64,000 bases of DNA, taken from NCBI GenBank assembly GCA_026075535.2, contig AP026544.2, forward strand, positions 10,478,001 to 10,542,000, written 5' to 3'. Below, piece by piece: positions 1-11,919 of the stretch. The DNA is from Tricholoma matsutake. Lineage: Eukaryota > Basidiomycota > Agaricomycetes > Agaricales > Tricholomataceae. Below the pieces are notes generated by a model, which worked only from the letters and a program-made list of their open reading frames with translations, did not search any database and had not been told where the DNA came from. Numbering within the stretch: the first letter of the stretch is position 1; every line of letters begins with the position of its first letter. Made by a program: the position numbers and the translations under genes.

Positions 1-3000
1 TGGTGGCCATGGATGAATGCGATGGTCATGGTTGTGGATGAAGAAGTCGGAGCTTATAATTGGGCGCTTTCCAAACTGATGGTCAGGTAAATACAAAGTG
101 TCAAATTTTCGCAAAGTCCTCCCACTAATAGTTGTTGATGGATATACCGAGAATATAAGGTATCTTCGAGATAATAGCTGGTAAATACATAAGTTGGTGA
201 TTTGGATAATATTTGGAAAATACAACATGTGTCAATGATGTCACTGCTGTCAGTGATTTGCCTCAAATTCCGGTGATACCAGAGCTATCATGTGATAGAG
301 CACGTGATTTGGTAAATTACTACTGCCAAATCTTTGGTAGTACTTAATTTACATAAATTACCGGTAAATAAAGGCACGGTAAAAAAATACCTATTTTTTC
401 CGCAACCTCCTGAGAACGTGACTGATGTGACTGATTTATTAAAACACCCACCTTTTGCGACTCGCGACACCGGTAAGGCTCTCTCCGCTCTATATCTTTA
501 CATGGATAGATGTAATAGAAGCATATGTACCTTCGACAGAAAGCCAGAGGTCCAAATTGACCTGGAAGTATAAATCCGAGACAATTTTTCAAAAACTTTC
601 AAACACCTACCCAACGATAGTATTACTTGAAGCACTGGATATTACTTGTCGCTGCTTGCTTGGCGGCCATGGGGTTCTGAGAATACTTGGAATTATCAGT
701 TGCCAGGACATTTGCTAATTGTGTCCATACTCAGGTATTTTTCACTTTGTCGATGGTTCAACGTTCAGACGTTCAAGACTTCTCTGTACGAAATCGGTGT
801 CGTACTTCTTTACTCTATGGCCAGCTAATTCGAACATATACCATTAGAACTACCAATGCCTCGTCACCACTGAATATGCTCACCCCAAACGAAGTTGGGA
901 TAGGGGGATTCAAAGTAGAAAATTCTGTGTTGTAAGCATCCGCCATCTCCCATTCTGAACTAATTTTCATACATTCTCTCCTCTTGTAGCTTCGGCATAG
1001 ACATTGGAACTGTTATACTCTAAGTCCCAACCTTTACCCTCCCCCTCAGACATCGAAGATAACCCCGACCATTATTCAGGCCTGAGGGCCCAAGATCTGC
1101 TACTTCCATCGCCGCACATCATGGTAGCCTCATCCTGTGCCATTCGCTTCTTAACGATAAATAGAGGACAATTTTGGAGCCCATTCAATTACCGAAGCTA
1201 TAGTTGGTGTTGAACAAGGATGAGGCTAATGCTAGGAAAGTCTGGAAGAGGAACGCTTTACGTATACAGCCCAGGCCAGAGCCAAACTTCCAAGCGCATT
1301 CATATATCCACGGCTCCACAACTCCTTTTTCATCCTCACCCTCCGATCTCCATGAAACTTGCGAAAAAAACAACCACGACCCTTTCTGTTGTGCTCATAC
1401 ATCTCCATTCCATCGACAACGGACTTACCCCATACTCTGCAGGTTTTTCGCTCTGGTACACCATTGTGCTCTTGGATGCATGTAACAGGTGGTTAGATGT
1501 CGTCCGTTCTCGTGCATGCGAATCACCAGGTGACCCAGTTGGGATGACATGGGCGCGCAATGCATGTAATTCTTCGTCTACGCCATGTCTGCAGCACCCA
1601 AGAGATGATTTGTTATCGATAACCATTCCTCTCGGGTTTCTCGGGAGCTTGTGGGGGAGGGGATCCAATCGCTTTATTGCGCTGCGATTGCGATACTTGT
1701 GAGCTCCCAGCCCAAGACATGGGGTAGACACCAAGAACGGCATTCACAGAAGCATCTCGAATTTGCCGTCATCGCAGTGTTCCAGCACCAGCTCTGTATC
1801 CATATCTTCTACCGCTAGCTAGCTTGGGGCGAAACGGTGGTCTACGAGGATATGGTAGTGGTGGCGGTCGGCCCTGCAGCAACCTCGAGCGCTCATGAGA
1901 GAAGACCTTAGGAAAAGGCGATTGAAAGGAGGCATGCTATGGGCAGAATCTATAATGGTACTTTCCCAAATTAGCATTGCTTCTCGACCTCCAATCAACC
2001 CGAAAGCTTCAAACCAACTTACACGAATTGTTTCGCTGCAGGAGTACTCATATCCTCATCTTCCCATGCTGTGCACCATTCTACACCTGCGCCTGCGCCC
2101 AAATTTCAGCTTTCGACAGGAACATTTAGGGACAGGGTTCGATCGCGCCCGATGTTAGACGGCGTCGACGTTACAGTCCTCAATCAAGATGTTGACTCAA
2201 ATTCGTCGATAATGTTCGCATTGAGAGTTGTTTAATCACATTTTGCCTGCAATTGAGTTACGTCGCGAAGGGGTCTTGTCTAGAGGAAATTATGGTTCAA
2301 GTGGGGGTGGTCGTGGAAGAGAGGAAGCCAGAGTTGGGACGGTGGTGTCGGTGTTGATTTCATCCATGAGGGTAACGTATGGTGGTCGGGGCCCTACCGC
2401 TGGACAGCTCGACGTCGGCTGGCTTGGTGGGAATAAACTGGTCGGCCCGTTCATCCATCCGATTCTTTAGCATAAGGGCATCTGATTCTACTCCTATGCG
2501 TACTAATACTGCCACTCCCTTCTGCAACAAAGGTGAGGATAAGATAATGGCTTGAAGGTACACTTATGCCATTCGTTTCAGCCCATGGGCGGCAATAGTA
2601 GCATTGGCAAACGGCTCCGAGCCATCTTGGTCTATGTCCACCGCCGCGATCCTCCCATCAACCTCAGCTAGTATTCGACTGTTAACACGGGTCCGTTTTC
2701 CTCTGCCTTCCGTTTGTACGTATCCAACACTCATCATCATCAAGGTGCATTTCGATAAAACTAGGATAAAACAGTGTACTGCTGCCTGTTCGCCGTCCTT
2801 CTAAAACGATATGTGGCTACGAATATCGGATACTCGTGGTGTTTGCTGCGCGAAGTTTCTTGAGGGATTTGTGTTGCGAGAACGAGCTTTGTGATATTCT
2901 CTCCATTATGTTTGTTCTAGTGAAGAGCACACTGGCACAATCGTGTATCGATCGCTTCAAGTTCCCAACATGCAGATCACCAACCATCATGCTATATTCT

Positions 3001-3658
3001 ATGCTATTCAGCCCCTTAAATCCCTTCACGTTGTTCGATCTTCTCTATTTGTGTTCAGAACCATCGACACCTATCCTGCAGGTGTGATCGTGGAATCGAA
3101 CGAACTGAAAAATGCTAAGCTTTACCTGGGAGCAGCAAAACCACCAGCTCCACGAGTAATTTGTCCTCCCGTGTGCCTGTGATCATGTCGCGCAAACGTC
3201 GCGTAAGTTGTGTATAATTTAACCCTTCTCAATTTTGTTACCCCCTACGTATATAACTTGCTTTGAGTATTGTTTTATAAGCTAGTTTGTGCTTCGTACT
3301 GTGAATGAGCAAGATATACTCGCTCCTCGTTTTGAATACTGATCTATTTGGTCCGCGGTACGTATTCTATCAAAGGTCCATTCCTGTCCTGATCTTCTAC
3401 TACAGTTGTGTTTCTATCATCATCGACGCATTGTGCCCGCGCACTCACTAATTTGTCCATGCTGTACACTACACCTCCTCCCACCGACGGTACTGTATGA
3501 CCTCTTGCCGGGAAAACACCTTGTATCGAGAAGGAAACGAATGATAATACGCGGCGCATCAAGAGGAATCCATCAGTATCGTCGGTACCGCACAACCTGA
3601 GCAAGAACGTCGTAATTCCGAGTTGTTGGTGTCATAGATAGCAGTGCCCTTGACCCCG
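1..3658. other. Host-like DNA without a resolved gene
   Basis: No complete gene can be supported here. CpG content looks normal, unlike the transposon-rich right side, so this is probably host sequence. Several minus-strand stretches have protein-like composition but do not join into a clear model: 2,564-2,686 (reads RILAEVDGRIAAVDIDQDG before a stop), 2,360-2,540 (preceded by a pyrimidine-rich TTTGTTGCAG acceptor), 1,336-1,743 and 2,817-3,029. On the plus strand an ATG at 3,185 is followed after six codons by a good donor (GTAAGT), but the downstream exon is ambiguous. These may be exons of one or two spliced genes. Confidence 0.4.
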
Positions 3659-4752
3659 CTACGGACCTTGACTGCTACGCCTACGTTGAGGACGGAGAGG
3701 CATTGCATAGTCGTACGCTGGAGGGGGGGATGAGCTATAATAGCTACGATCGCTCAGAACTTGGTGGATCTCGGGCGACTGTGGACTTGATGGGCTTGAG
3801 ATTCCTGGGGGATCAAAACCAGCTGTGAAATCGGGGCAGGAAGAACATAGGAATGGCCGTGCTTACCACTACTACTACTGCCTCCCGTTTGGCCTCCACT
3901 ACCAAGATCTGTACCAAGATCCGTACCTGACCGTGGTAACGGTGTGCCCATGCCCAGCTTAAAGCTACGCGGGCCGCTACCTATTGTAAAGTGACTGTGG
4001 GAAAGTTCTTCTGCATTGGAAGGATACGGATACGTGTGCTGGGGACGCTGGTCTACTTGAGAGGATTGCCCCGACTTCCATCTGCGAAATAGAATCCCAA
4101 GGATGACGATAGCAGCGACGCATGATCCGATCACGCTTCCTATTATTACAGGAGTTCTGTTTGATCTCGACGTACCAGACTGGGGGGGGATAGAGGAAGG
4201 TGTGGAAACTGGGAATACGGACACAATCTGCGTTACTGTGGGTTGGAAAGACAGTACTGGTGTTGACACCGTGTCTGAGGTAGAAGAGATATTGAGTGAC
4301 GGACTTGTGAAAGAGTTATTTGTGGAGACCAGTTGTACGGTTGATGTTGATGTCGAGCTCTGGGCTGTACTACTGGGACTTGGCGTAGGAGTGGGTGTAG
4401 GAGTGGATGTGGGCGTCTACGCATATGTGACGGTCAAGCATTACAATTGCATCGGAAAGAGTTAATGACTGACATAGGACGTTGTGCTCGTTGTAGAAGA
4501 CAGCGATGACGTGGTAGAAGGGATTAATATAGAGCTAGATTGAAAGGAAGACGGCGGTGGAATATGTATAGGACCAAGCGGGGTTAGTGTGTTCTGGCGC
4601 CTGAGGTTTGCGTGGTCCTGATGCTTAAGTGGGATGTGGGGAACACCTTTTGCATCCGACTTGGAAGAGACGGAGAAGGGAACGAAAAGGGTAACGAAAA
4701 CGAGTCCGAAGGTTAAGTCCCAAAGTTTTGACGTGGAATTTCTGATGAACAT
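3659..4752 (-). CDS. Single-pass membrane protein with Ser/Thr/Pro-rich ectodomain (three exons)
   Basis: Three exons give 324 codons: 4752-4474, 4416-3867 and 3804-3659. Intron 1 (57 bp, GTCAGT..GCGTAG) is phase 0. Intron 2 (62 bp, GTAAGC..CCCCAG) is phase 1 and keeps the frame exactly. Residues about 10-28 look like a signal peptide. Residues about 50-180 are rich in Ser, Thr and Pro with TPTP runs, as in O-mannosylated cell-surface proteins. A membrane helix lies at about 183-203 (VIIGSVIGSCVAAIVILGIL), followed by RRWK as a positive stop-transfer. The cytoplasmic tail ends with PPPAYDYA and an RRR cluster. The layout matches the many fungal cell-wall-sensor-like (Mid2/Wsc type) or orphan surface proteins of basidiomycetes, but no cysteine-rich WSC domain is seen, so a sensor role is only inferred. 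The start at 4752 was chosen over 4857 because it places the signal peptide at the N-terminus. Confidence 0.8.
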
Positions 4753-7564
4753 GACGAGAAGCTGTGATAACACTACTCGTTTCAAAAATCTCCTAGTTGA
4801 ATACTGGATGCGACTTACAACCAGCACCCGGTTAAGTTGGTCCAACGTTGGTCGCATAGAACGCTCTATAAAGTGCGAAAAAGTTGCACACGTACGTGGT
4901 TACACCCCTTCATGTGTAGTGGTATGTAGCAGCTGTTCAATTGTGCTACTACTAGTTCCAGCCTGAGCAATGCACGTGCACAGTTGGTATACCTCATATA
5001 TCGTTGATTCAAATCATTCCATTGTTCCGGACTCCTATCAAAAGTAAGTATATTATTTCAGGTACATTCCGCTTCAGTGTTCTAAATGTCGAAGAACTGA
5101 CCTGATAGTACTTGCTTGGTGCAGAGGAAACCCGTTCGATGCATCACAGGACCCCGGATTATCCCTAGGCTAGACGCCAATCGGTTGCCAATCGGACAGA
5201 TTTTGAACTTTGGACTTTTGGAGGCAAAAGGCCAGATCCCAGCTTGGTGGTGGTGTCCGGACAAAACGTTGTAGGTGCCCTGATGCTACCGCCAGTCCAG
5301 ACAGGATATGGAGGGTCGGACAGGAAAATTTTCTGAAAATCACCGCAGGACCATGAAATGGCCATAGACAATGTCAAATTATGCAAATTTTGGCATTTTC
5401 GATGCCTGGGTATCAAAAATATTCCTTTTTAGGAAGGTGTGGAGCCCGAAAAGGTAATCGAGGCTAGACGCAATCGACATAGAGAACGCAAGAATACGAC
5501 TTTTTGGGATCTAGCCTCTATAGGGATAATCTGGGGTCCTGGCATCACCCATCTTTATGCACCAGTCGCAAGGGAAACGGTTTGCTTGATCCATGGCCGC
5601 CGGTTCAAACATTAACGTTTCACTTGCAACTCATCGATCCATATGATTGGCTAGGTGGCCAAGCTTCGGTGCGAATACTTGATTATTGATATTATAAGGC
5701 AAGGTCACGGATGCAGTCGGTTGTCTAAGGCCTTGTTTCCTTCTGGAGGCGGGAACAGTCGTTATTGGCAAGCAAGTATACAAATTTGGGGGTGCATCGA
5801 TATCACTTACAACATAAAACAAATATGGTCCGCTACCTTTAGTAGTGGGCTAGAGTGGTTTCTAGGTGACCAGATTTGTAATCGTCAACGCGCGAGATGA
5901 TATAAGTTGATGCCTAAGTTTTTCCCGAAATACACATTATCCCGCGGCTGTGGTTAGGGTTAACTGGTTAACAATTGCAACAACACCTTCTCGAGTCGAA
6001 GTTTCGCGTGCGGCTGTTCCTTGTCACCAGTGTGCTTTTCTGTCCATCTTCCCTCGTTCTGCGTCTTGCTGTTAGAACTTCGGCCATCTGATAATATCCA
6101 AGTTCAGCACCCAAAGCTAACGGATTTGACCGTGTGATTCCTCGACGTTTGCACCTACAATATTCTGTGACGCCAGGAAGTTCTTGCCGTCTTAGGCCGA
6201 GGTATGCCTTCTTCGGGTAGTTTTATCGCAAAAAGCCCGAGCCATGACTCATCTGTACGATCCACCCTGAGTCACCTCGTTCTCTTGTCCTCTGCAGCAC
6301 CGTCTCGACGTTCAGGTCCAAGTCGGATCCTCACCCATGATTCTAATGTTTGAACTTGTATTCACTTCGATGTACAGCGAGAATGATAAATGGCCACAAA
6401 GAAGGCTCTTATTTCCGAAATTCCGACCGAATTTAATGGGATGCCTCGTACGCCGGGTATTACCACTAATCAAATCTCTTGTGATATTGGGTCTAGGATG
6501 TAGCGGTCTTTTCTGAGTGTTCTTCTACGGTGATTCTCCGGAAGAGTGACGGCCGGTGGTGTTCAATCGGAAGCAGGGACAGTAGCTGAAGGCTGAGACA
6601 TTGGCCTAAACCAAGGACCCGGGGGGTGGAGGGAGACGTACGAAGGATGAGCTAGTGTACTGACGTTTTGCGTGCTGGAAAAACTGACGCCTTTTAGTCA
6701 TGTGACACACCATTTCTTCTCTTTTACGTCTCGCCTGTACCCTCGTATCTTCATCCTCTCGCTTAGCTCGTAATTTTTGCCCACCCACCCACTGCCTAAA
6801 TTTGGAAGGAGTATCACCGTTAAGCCTTCATCCTCTGCCCATTAGGCTAATATCCCTAGTTTGGGCTACACTGTGATTGGACAAAACCAGGCTGCGGGAA
6901 AATAAGAGAAAAAAAAAAAACCCATAAACGCTTATCAAACCCAAGTTGTTCAGACTAATGAGCAGAGATATTACCGTAGCATTCCTCAGCTCACCCCGGT
7001 GCGTTAGTTTTGGAATCCAAAGAGCTGGTTGCCCCAGTAGCTTAGTTTTCCACCTCTTTAGATTCCGACTAGTCGCTCCCGCTCCCAGAACATTTAGTAC
7101 GTCAACTTGTTCTTGATTTGTGTTTAGATTTGTAATACAAGCAATGACTACTACGGGCTCAGTTTGTTCCTGCCGCTAGCAAAATGGAATTTCCCAGTCG
7201 GCAGAAATCGTCATCTGTACGGAGCCTTGCCGGGAATTGTTACATCTGTACGGCCTGTGCGTTTGCTCGTAACTCGAAGAATTATCACCAGCGGTTGGTT
7301 CTAGGCAAACTTGCAGCAAAGGATTAATATCGTGTATATTAGATATTTTCATATCTCTAAATTACCACTAACTCGCTGAACGCATTCCAGTACGAGCACG
7401 ACCCTTTAAGTATCATTCTCGACGTTCCCTACTAGTACGTATTTACAAACTGGATGCTTCTAAATGAGTAGCACCTGCGCTTTTAATGGCAGTAGCTTTT
7501 GTCATCCCGAACTTTTAAGCTTTATGCATCATTGACAACTCGGGAGGTGTGCCCTGCTCGATCA
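4753..7564. other. Intergenic stretch between two host genes
   Basis: No open frame here has convincing protein-like composition or paired splice sites. An A-rich tract lies near 6,900-6,920. The left part should hold the promoter of the membrane-protein gene that starts at 4752 and runs leftward. The right part should hold the 3' region of the F-box gene. Confidence 0.5.
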
Positions 7565-9124
7565 TTATACCTCCTTCTCTGGGCTCCAATCAAAACAATC
7601 CAAATTATCTTCTAACCATTCCTTGTCCTCCTTGAATATTTTCGGTGCACTGCCAGAGACTGATATGTAGGATAACGGCGGATTGTCATTGACGGTCACT
7701 TCAGTAAATCCCAAGGTTACCGCCTGACGCGCCTCGACCATGCTCCTGAGAGCGGTGGTGGAGAAACTAGTGCAATTGTGGAGTGAGAGCTGGAACAAGC
7801 GTGGAGCACACAAATCAGCACCGTCCCCATCCTCAGACCCCCATGTCGAACCAAGCATTTCCAAGATACTGTCATCGAAGGTGGGGCAATCCGATATGTA
7901 AAGCTCTACTCCAGACCAATATGCGATGTATCGGCACATATCTTCTGTGCAAGGAAGATCCTCGAGGGTGAGGTAGGGCGAATGTGGTGGATAGCCGACC
8001 TCGCTCAGTGGGCAGCGTATGATGGTAATTGAATCCAAGTAGAATAACTCTAAATAGGCTAAGATACCTGTCGTGAGTCTGCTGCTAAGACCATTTAGTT
8101 CGATGGAGGATAAACTTGCGAAATGTTCGTCGACAAGAAATCTGTCCAGGCGCATGACCAGTTCGAAGTCGAACTCAATATCATGGAGGGTCAAAGAGAT
8201 GAGACGAGGAATGCGAGACATGAATTCGAAAGCATCATGGAATGAAAATCTCCCTCCATCGATACCGGATGGTATGTAATGGGAAATGGACAGCCGAAGT
8301 TGGCCAGTGATGTGGCTTATCCACTGGGGGTCATTTCTGTATAGTTCTATAAAATTCCAGCCATCGATGACGAGCTTCTCGAGTGCAGGAAATCGAAGCA
8401 CATTCCTAGGGTAGACGGAACGCCGGGAAGCGCTCTGGTATGCATTGCTGCATTGTGTCGATTCTAACCTCAGTTGCCTGAGTTCAGGCATGGAATCAGA
8501 AAGATCGAGCGACATCGTTGGAAGCGAAGATGAATGAAGCACGTCGTAATGAATAGTTTCACAACGTTGCAGATGCGGATGAAGCAGAGCAGTGACGTTT
8601 CCGACAAGCCGATTTTCGTCGACTTCCCTTCCTTCAAAAATGGCACTCCGCTTGGTAATGGTGACATCGATGGAAAGGTTCCTGGATGACTCGAGTTGTA
8701 AACGGATATCCGAGAGAGAAAATAACTCGGAATCAATGAGGATGATAATCCGAGTCCAGAATTCCGGAACTAGGAACATCACATCCCTCCAAGTGGTGCA
8801 AACCGATGCTAAGGCATAAGGAAAGAGCATAGGCGATATAATATCATCCCTCTCTCGCCATTTGGTCTCGTATGGTCCCGATAAACAATTGCCCACTGAT
8901 TCACAGAGGACTAAATGGGTGAAGAGATTGTCGTAGGATGGAGAAAATGAGTCGACATAGACAATCCTGAAAATCGTCAGCAGTAACTCTACAGGTAAAC
9001 GGCTGATAGGTGTAGACAGCTTAATATTCCAGCGCGGTCGGGAATTGTCCGTGCTCAGAGAACGCTTGATAATCCGCGACATAGTGAGTGGGCGGTGCGT
9101 GTCTAAATTACTCATTTGCATCAA
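7565..9124 (-). CDS. F-box protein with leucine-rich C-terminal region
   Basis: A single uninterrupted frame of 519 residues. The F-box begins near residue 38 (ISRLPVELLLTIFRIVYV). Its second half is at about 100-128 (ALASVCTTWRDVMFLVPEFW), separated by an acidic/aromatic insertion common in Agaricomycete F-box-like proteins. From about 190 to 470 irregular leucine-rich segments (LRQLRLES, LEKLVIDGWNF, LISLTLHDIEF, FQLSLHNC) suggest a degenerate LRR solenoid that would hold the substrate, while the F-box would bind Skp1 in an SCF ubiquitin ligase. The family is strongly expanded in Agaricomycetes, so no ortholog can be named. No intron is needed. Methionines at codons 1, 2 and 4 are all possible starts. 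CpG usage is normal and the frame has no decay, as expected for a live host gene. Confidence 0.85.
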   Translation of the reverse strand: MMQMSNLDTHRPLTMSRIIKRSLSTDNSRPRWNIKLSTPISRLPVELLLTIFRIVYVDSFSPSYDNLFTHLVLCESVGNCLSGPYETKWRERDDIISPMLFPYALASVCTTWRDVMFLVPEFWTRIIILIDSELFSLSDIRLQLESSRNLSIDVTITKRSAIFEGREVDENRLVGNVTALLHPHLQRCETIHYDVLHSSSLPTMSLDLSDSMPELRQLRLESTQCSNAYQSASRRSVYPRNVLRFPALEKLVIDGWNFIELYRNDPQWISHITGQLRLSISHYIPSGIDGGRFSFHDAFEFMSRIPRLISLTLHDIEFDFELVMRLDRFLVDEHFASLSSIELNGLSSRLTTGILAYLELFYLDSITIIRCPLSEVGYPPHSPYLTLEDLPCTEDMCRYIAYWSGVELYISDCPTFDDSILEMLGSTWGSEDGDGADLCAPRLFQLSLHNCTSFSTTALRSMVEARQAVTLGFTEVTVNDNPPLSYISVSGSAPKIFKEDKEWLEDNLDCFDWSPEKEV

Positions 9125-11445
9125 AACTCATTGTGCACGGAGAAAAAACTTGCCAGTTTTCCCCTCAGTTGGTAGACGTCGCCCGTGCTGGTAGTTGTCT
9201 GGTCAATCTGGGGCTAACAAATCTTTAAAAAAGAAGGAAAGGAGGAAAGATCGAAGAAAGAAATTGACTAAAAATTTGTATCAGAGATATGGCGAAGGAC
9301 TGGGATCCAGGCAAAGAGAGGATTGCTCGGGGAATGGCCGTACAACTGTAGCTTGAAGATGAGTGCGCCTGAATTTATATAAAACTGTGGCGTGAGAACG
9401 GTTCTGCTGTGTAGTTCAACGAACCAAGTTCCAACATGCATATGACTGAGGGTCCGAATAACCTTTGGACTTCCTGCATTCAGGCTTTCTGTCGTGTCCG
9501 ACAATTGAAATGCGCGGTAGACTCACGGAAAGACTACAGCAACCCAGAAAAGTAAACGACAGGGGTGGAACGACTTCGGACTGGGTTGGAACCACTCAGA
9601 AGCAATTTACCTGCTATTGCATATCGTAAGTGCAAAGTACTTGCTACTATGGATTATGAGTATTAATCTCTTTGGCTCACTGAATGAGACAGAAGGGCAT
9701 TTTTGACGGAGCAAAAAAGATATGAGACCAGATCCCGTTCTCTTTAGGACAATCGAGGACACGGCGTTTCCTGCATTTCCGACTTCTGGACATACCCCAG
9801 CAATCGTGGACACTGTCAGTAGCTAGAAGACCTACATTCACTGTCCCAACTGTCGTTCGCTCCCCGGACCTAGATTTTATATCATCAAGAATCGGCCCGG
9901 GACCCTGAATATGATGACGACCAAGTTGCCGGGCAGATGTCCCCTGTAATTTGAATTAAGACGTGGGCCGGGCGATGAAGATGACGAGTAAATATCTTGT
10001 AAATCATGGCCTTCTGAAGGTCTTATCACATACCGGATTTGTAGCCTCAGGCCTGGTGTACCGTTGAAGACTCCGGTTTCAATATTCGGTACACCACTAG
10101 TTGCATATCAGGACTTGCTCCATTTCCTCAATCTTCAAGTTCGAACTCGGCAATCAAATTGTACGTCAGAAATCAACCGGATGCCCTTTTACCCAGCCTT
10201 GGCACCGGGATGAAAATTCGGGAATCGAGGACATAATACAAGCAAAATTATCTCTGAAGCTTGATGAATAGTTCCGAGTTATTGACATAGATCGTAGACT
10301 TCAAGGTGTAAATTAGTGCGTGAGATGTTCAATGTACGTACCTTGACACTCCCAATCACCTCACGCGTTCTGACGAATTACAAGCACTGGCACTTCTTCA
10401 GTCAGAACCACGCAGACCCGACGAATCGGATCTCTGTTACCTGGTTCCGTAGCAGGAAGAGCACGGGCAGACGGGAAACAGTCAACCAGAAGGCGGTGAA
10501 TTGTTGGAGTTTGCAAGCATCTTGAAACCCCTTGCAACACATTTGAGCCAGCGGTCATCGAATTCTTGATAACATTGACTTTTCCCAATGATTTAGATGA
10601 ACTGGTACCAGGAAATCCACGACTAACCAGTCTGAAGAAGACTTTCGTGGCCGCATCTAGCCATCCGCTTTGACGCACTGCGAGATTGTTATATTCCCAG
10701 AAGGAGAAAAGGATCGTAGATCACGAAAGCATTAGGCTCTGATTACCTGCGGTCGTATAATTCAACCACAGCTCTGTCATCTGCGACACGCTGTCACTTT
10801 TCTGGAACATCAGTTTATGAGGATTGGAGGCCTAGGGGATGGGGACGAGCGAAAATGTTAGGCAGGCAATGAAAGATGATTTGGGGCTCGTTTTGGCGAT
10901 ATCAGTCGTGCGACCGGATCAAGATTCTGTTTGGCTAAGAATCTAGGCGAGTTCGGCCCGTTATGTAAACGCGAAGAATCAAGCCAGAAATAGAAAAATA
11001 AGTCTCTGAAATTAGAAGATGCAAACCTCACGACCACAAACAATAAGTATCCGTATTTCAACCCTATCACAGAAGCGGTTACGCGTTACGGCCATGAGTG
11101 AATTTCAAGTTTGCGAAGGGAGGTTACTTACAAAGTGAACCGATTAACGAGTGGACAATTCATCTTTCGACTATTTCAACTTCACATAAGGCAAATGAAT
11201 CCAAAATCGGCAGTCCCGTCAAAGAGCTTACATACCTATGCAGACAGAAAGTAACTTGACAGCTACCAGTTGGGCACTTGTTGGGCTAGTGCACTAAGTT
11301 GGTAACGCCGATGCAAACAATAAATAGCGGCCACGTGACCTTTTTAGTGTCAACTTTGGGCTCCAGGTCGCCTCCATATTCCAGTGTCTCCCAGCAGGAT
11401 AGGCACAAGCTCAGTTTTTGGTTGCATGGAGGAGGTCATATACTG
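9125..11445. other. Host intergenic region with weak exon-like pieces
   Basis: Apart from the tentative small spliced gene at 10,361-10,810, I cannot support genes here. A minus-strand open stretch at 9,607-9,813 and another at 10,858-11,070 have plausible composition but no matching splice partners. The region ends at the Gypsy-1 insertion site. Confidence 0.4.
10361..10810 (-). CDS. Tentative small two-exon protein of unknown function
   Basis: An ATG at 10810 opens 21 codons (MFQKSDSVSQMTELWLNYTTA). A donor GTAATC at 10746 and an acceptor CTCGCAG at 10678 follow, giving a 69-bp intron in phase 1. The frame then continues to a stop at 10361, for 126 residues in total. The splice sites and frame agreement support a real exon pair. 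The second exon has no recognisable domain and its last third may contain a further intron (a GGTAACAG donor near 10,435). It could be the 3' end of a larger minus-strand gene. Confidence 0.3.
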
Positions 11446-11450
11446 ACAAG
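11446..11450. repeat. Target-site duplication of Gypsy-1, left copy
   Basis: ACAAG lies directly before the LTR start TGTAAGGGG. The same five bases follow the element at 13,435-13,439. Confidence 0.85.
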
Positions 11451-11753
11451 TGTAAGGGGACTAGGGGGGTGCCCTGTGTGTTTTTCCTATTTTTTATAGG
11501 CAGAGTACCCCTTCCAACACATACCCCTTGGTATGATGTCATTTGGCGGCCTTGATCCGCCTATCTCCGCCTTTTTCTATTTTTAGGTTATATTTGATTT
11601 TTGTCATCTTCACATATACTGGGCATCAGCAAGGGGATCCTTAGAGTTTTCTCTTTGGATTTCCCTTTGCTAGGTGCACCCCCAATCCCTGTATTATGTA
11701 GCATAATTTTAACTTCGGATTTCCCTTTGCTAGAGGCTTAGGTTGCCCTTATA
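11451..11753 (+). repeat. 5' LTR of Gypsy-1
   Basis: It starts TGTAAGGG and ends CCCTTATA, a slightly decayed terminal inverted pair. It aligns with the Gypsy-2 LTRs at 30,003 and 35,619 but lacks an internal segment of about 130 bp present in both of those. CATATACT about 35 bp before AGAGTTTTCT could serve as the TATA element for a transcript starting near 11,643. Confidence 0.85.
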
Positions 11754-11755
11754 GT

Positions 11756-11765
11756 AGAAAACTCT
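11756..11765 (+). promoter_or_regulatory. Self-priming primer-binding site of Gypsy-1
   Basis: AGAAAACTCT begins two bases after the LTR and is the exact reverse complement of AGAGTTTTCT inside the LTR (11,643-11,652). This is the Tf1/sushi arrangement, in which the 5' end of the element's own transcript folds back as primer. No tRNA 3'-end complement (TGGNGCC type) is seen. Confidence 0.65.
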
Positions 11766-11919
11766 CCCCTAAGGCCCGAAAATCGCGAACGCGCTGCCCA
11801 AAATAGGCAGGTACAGACTGGATGACGCTTCCCAAAGCTCCACAGAGTCCCTACACACCGTTCCAGATACTCTCGCCTTTATTGCGCCGCCATTTTCGCC
11901 AAACGCGCTCCCTAGCGAC

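Noticed and set aside
3659..3840. A plus-strand open stretch (VVGVIDSSALDPATDLDCYA and onward)
   Set aside because: It is the antisense of exon 3 of the membrane-protein gene. The minus strand has matching splice sites and an expected tail, so it was preferred.
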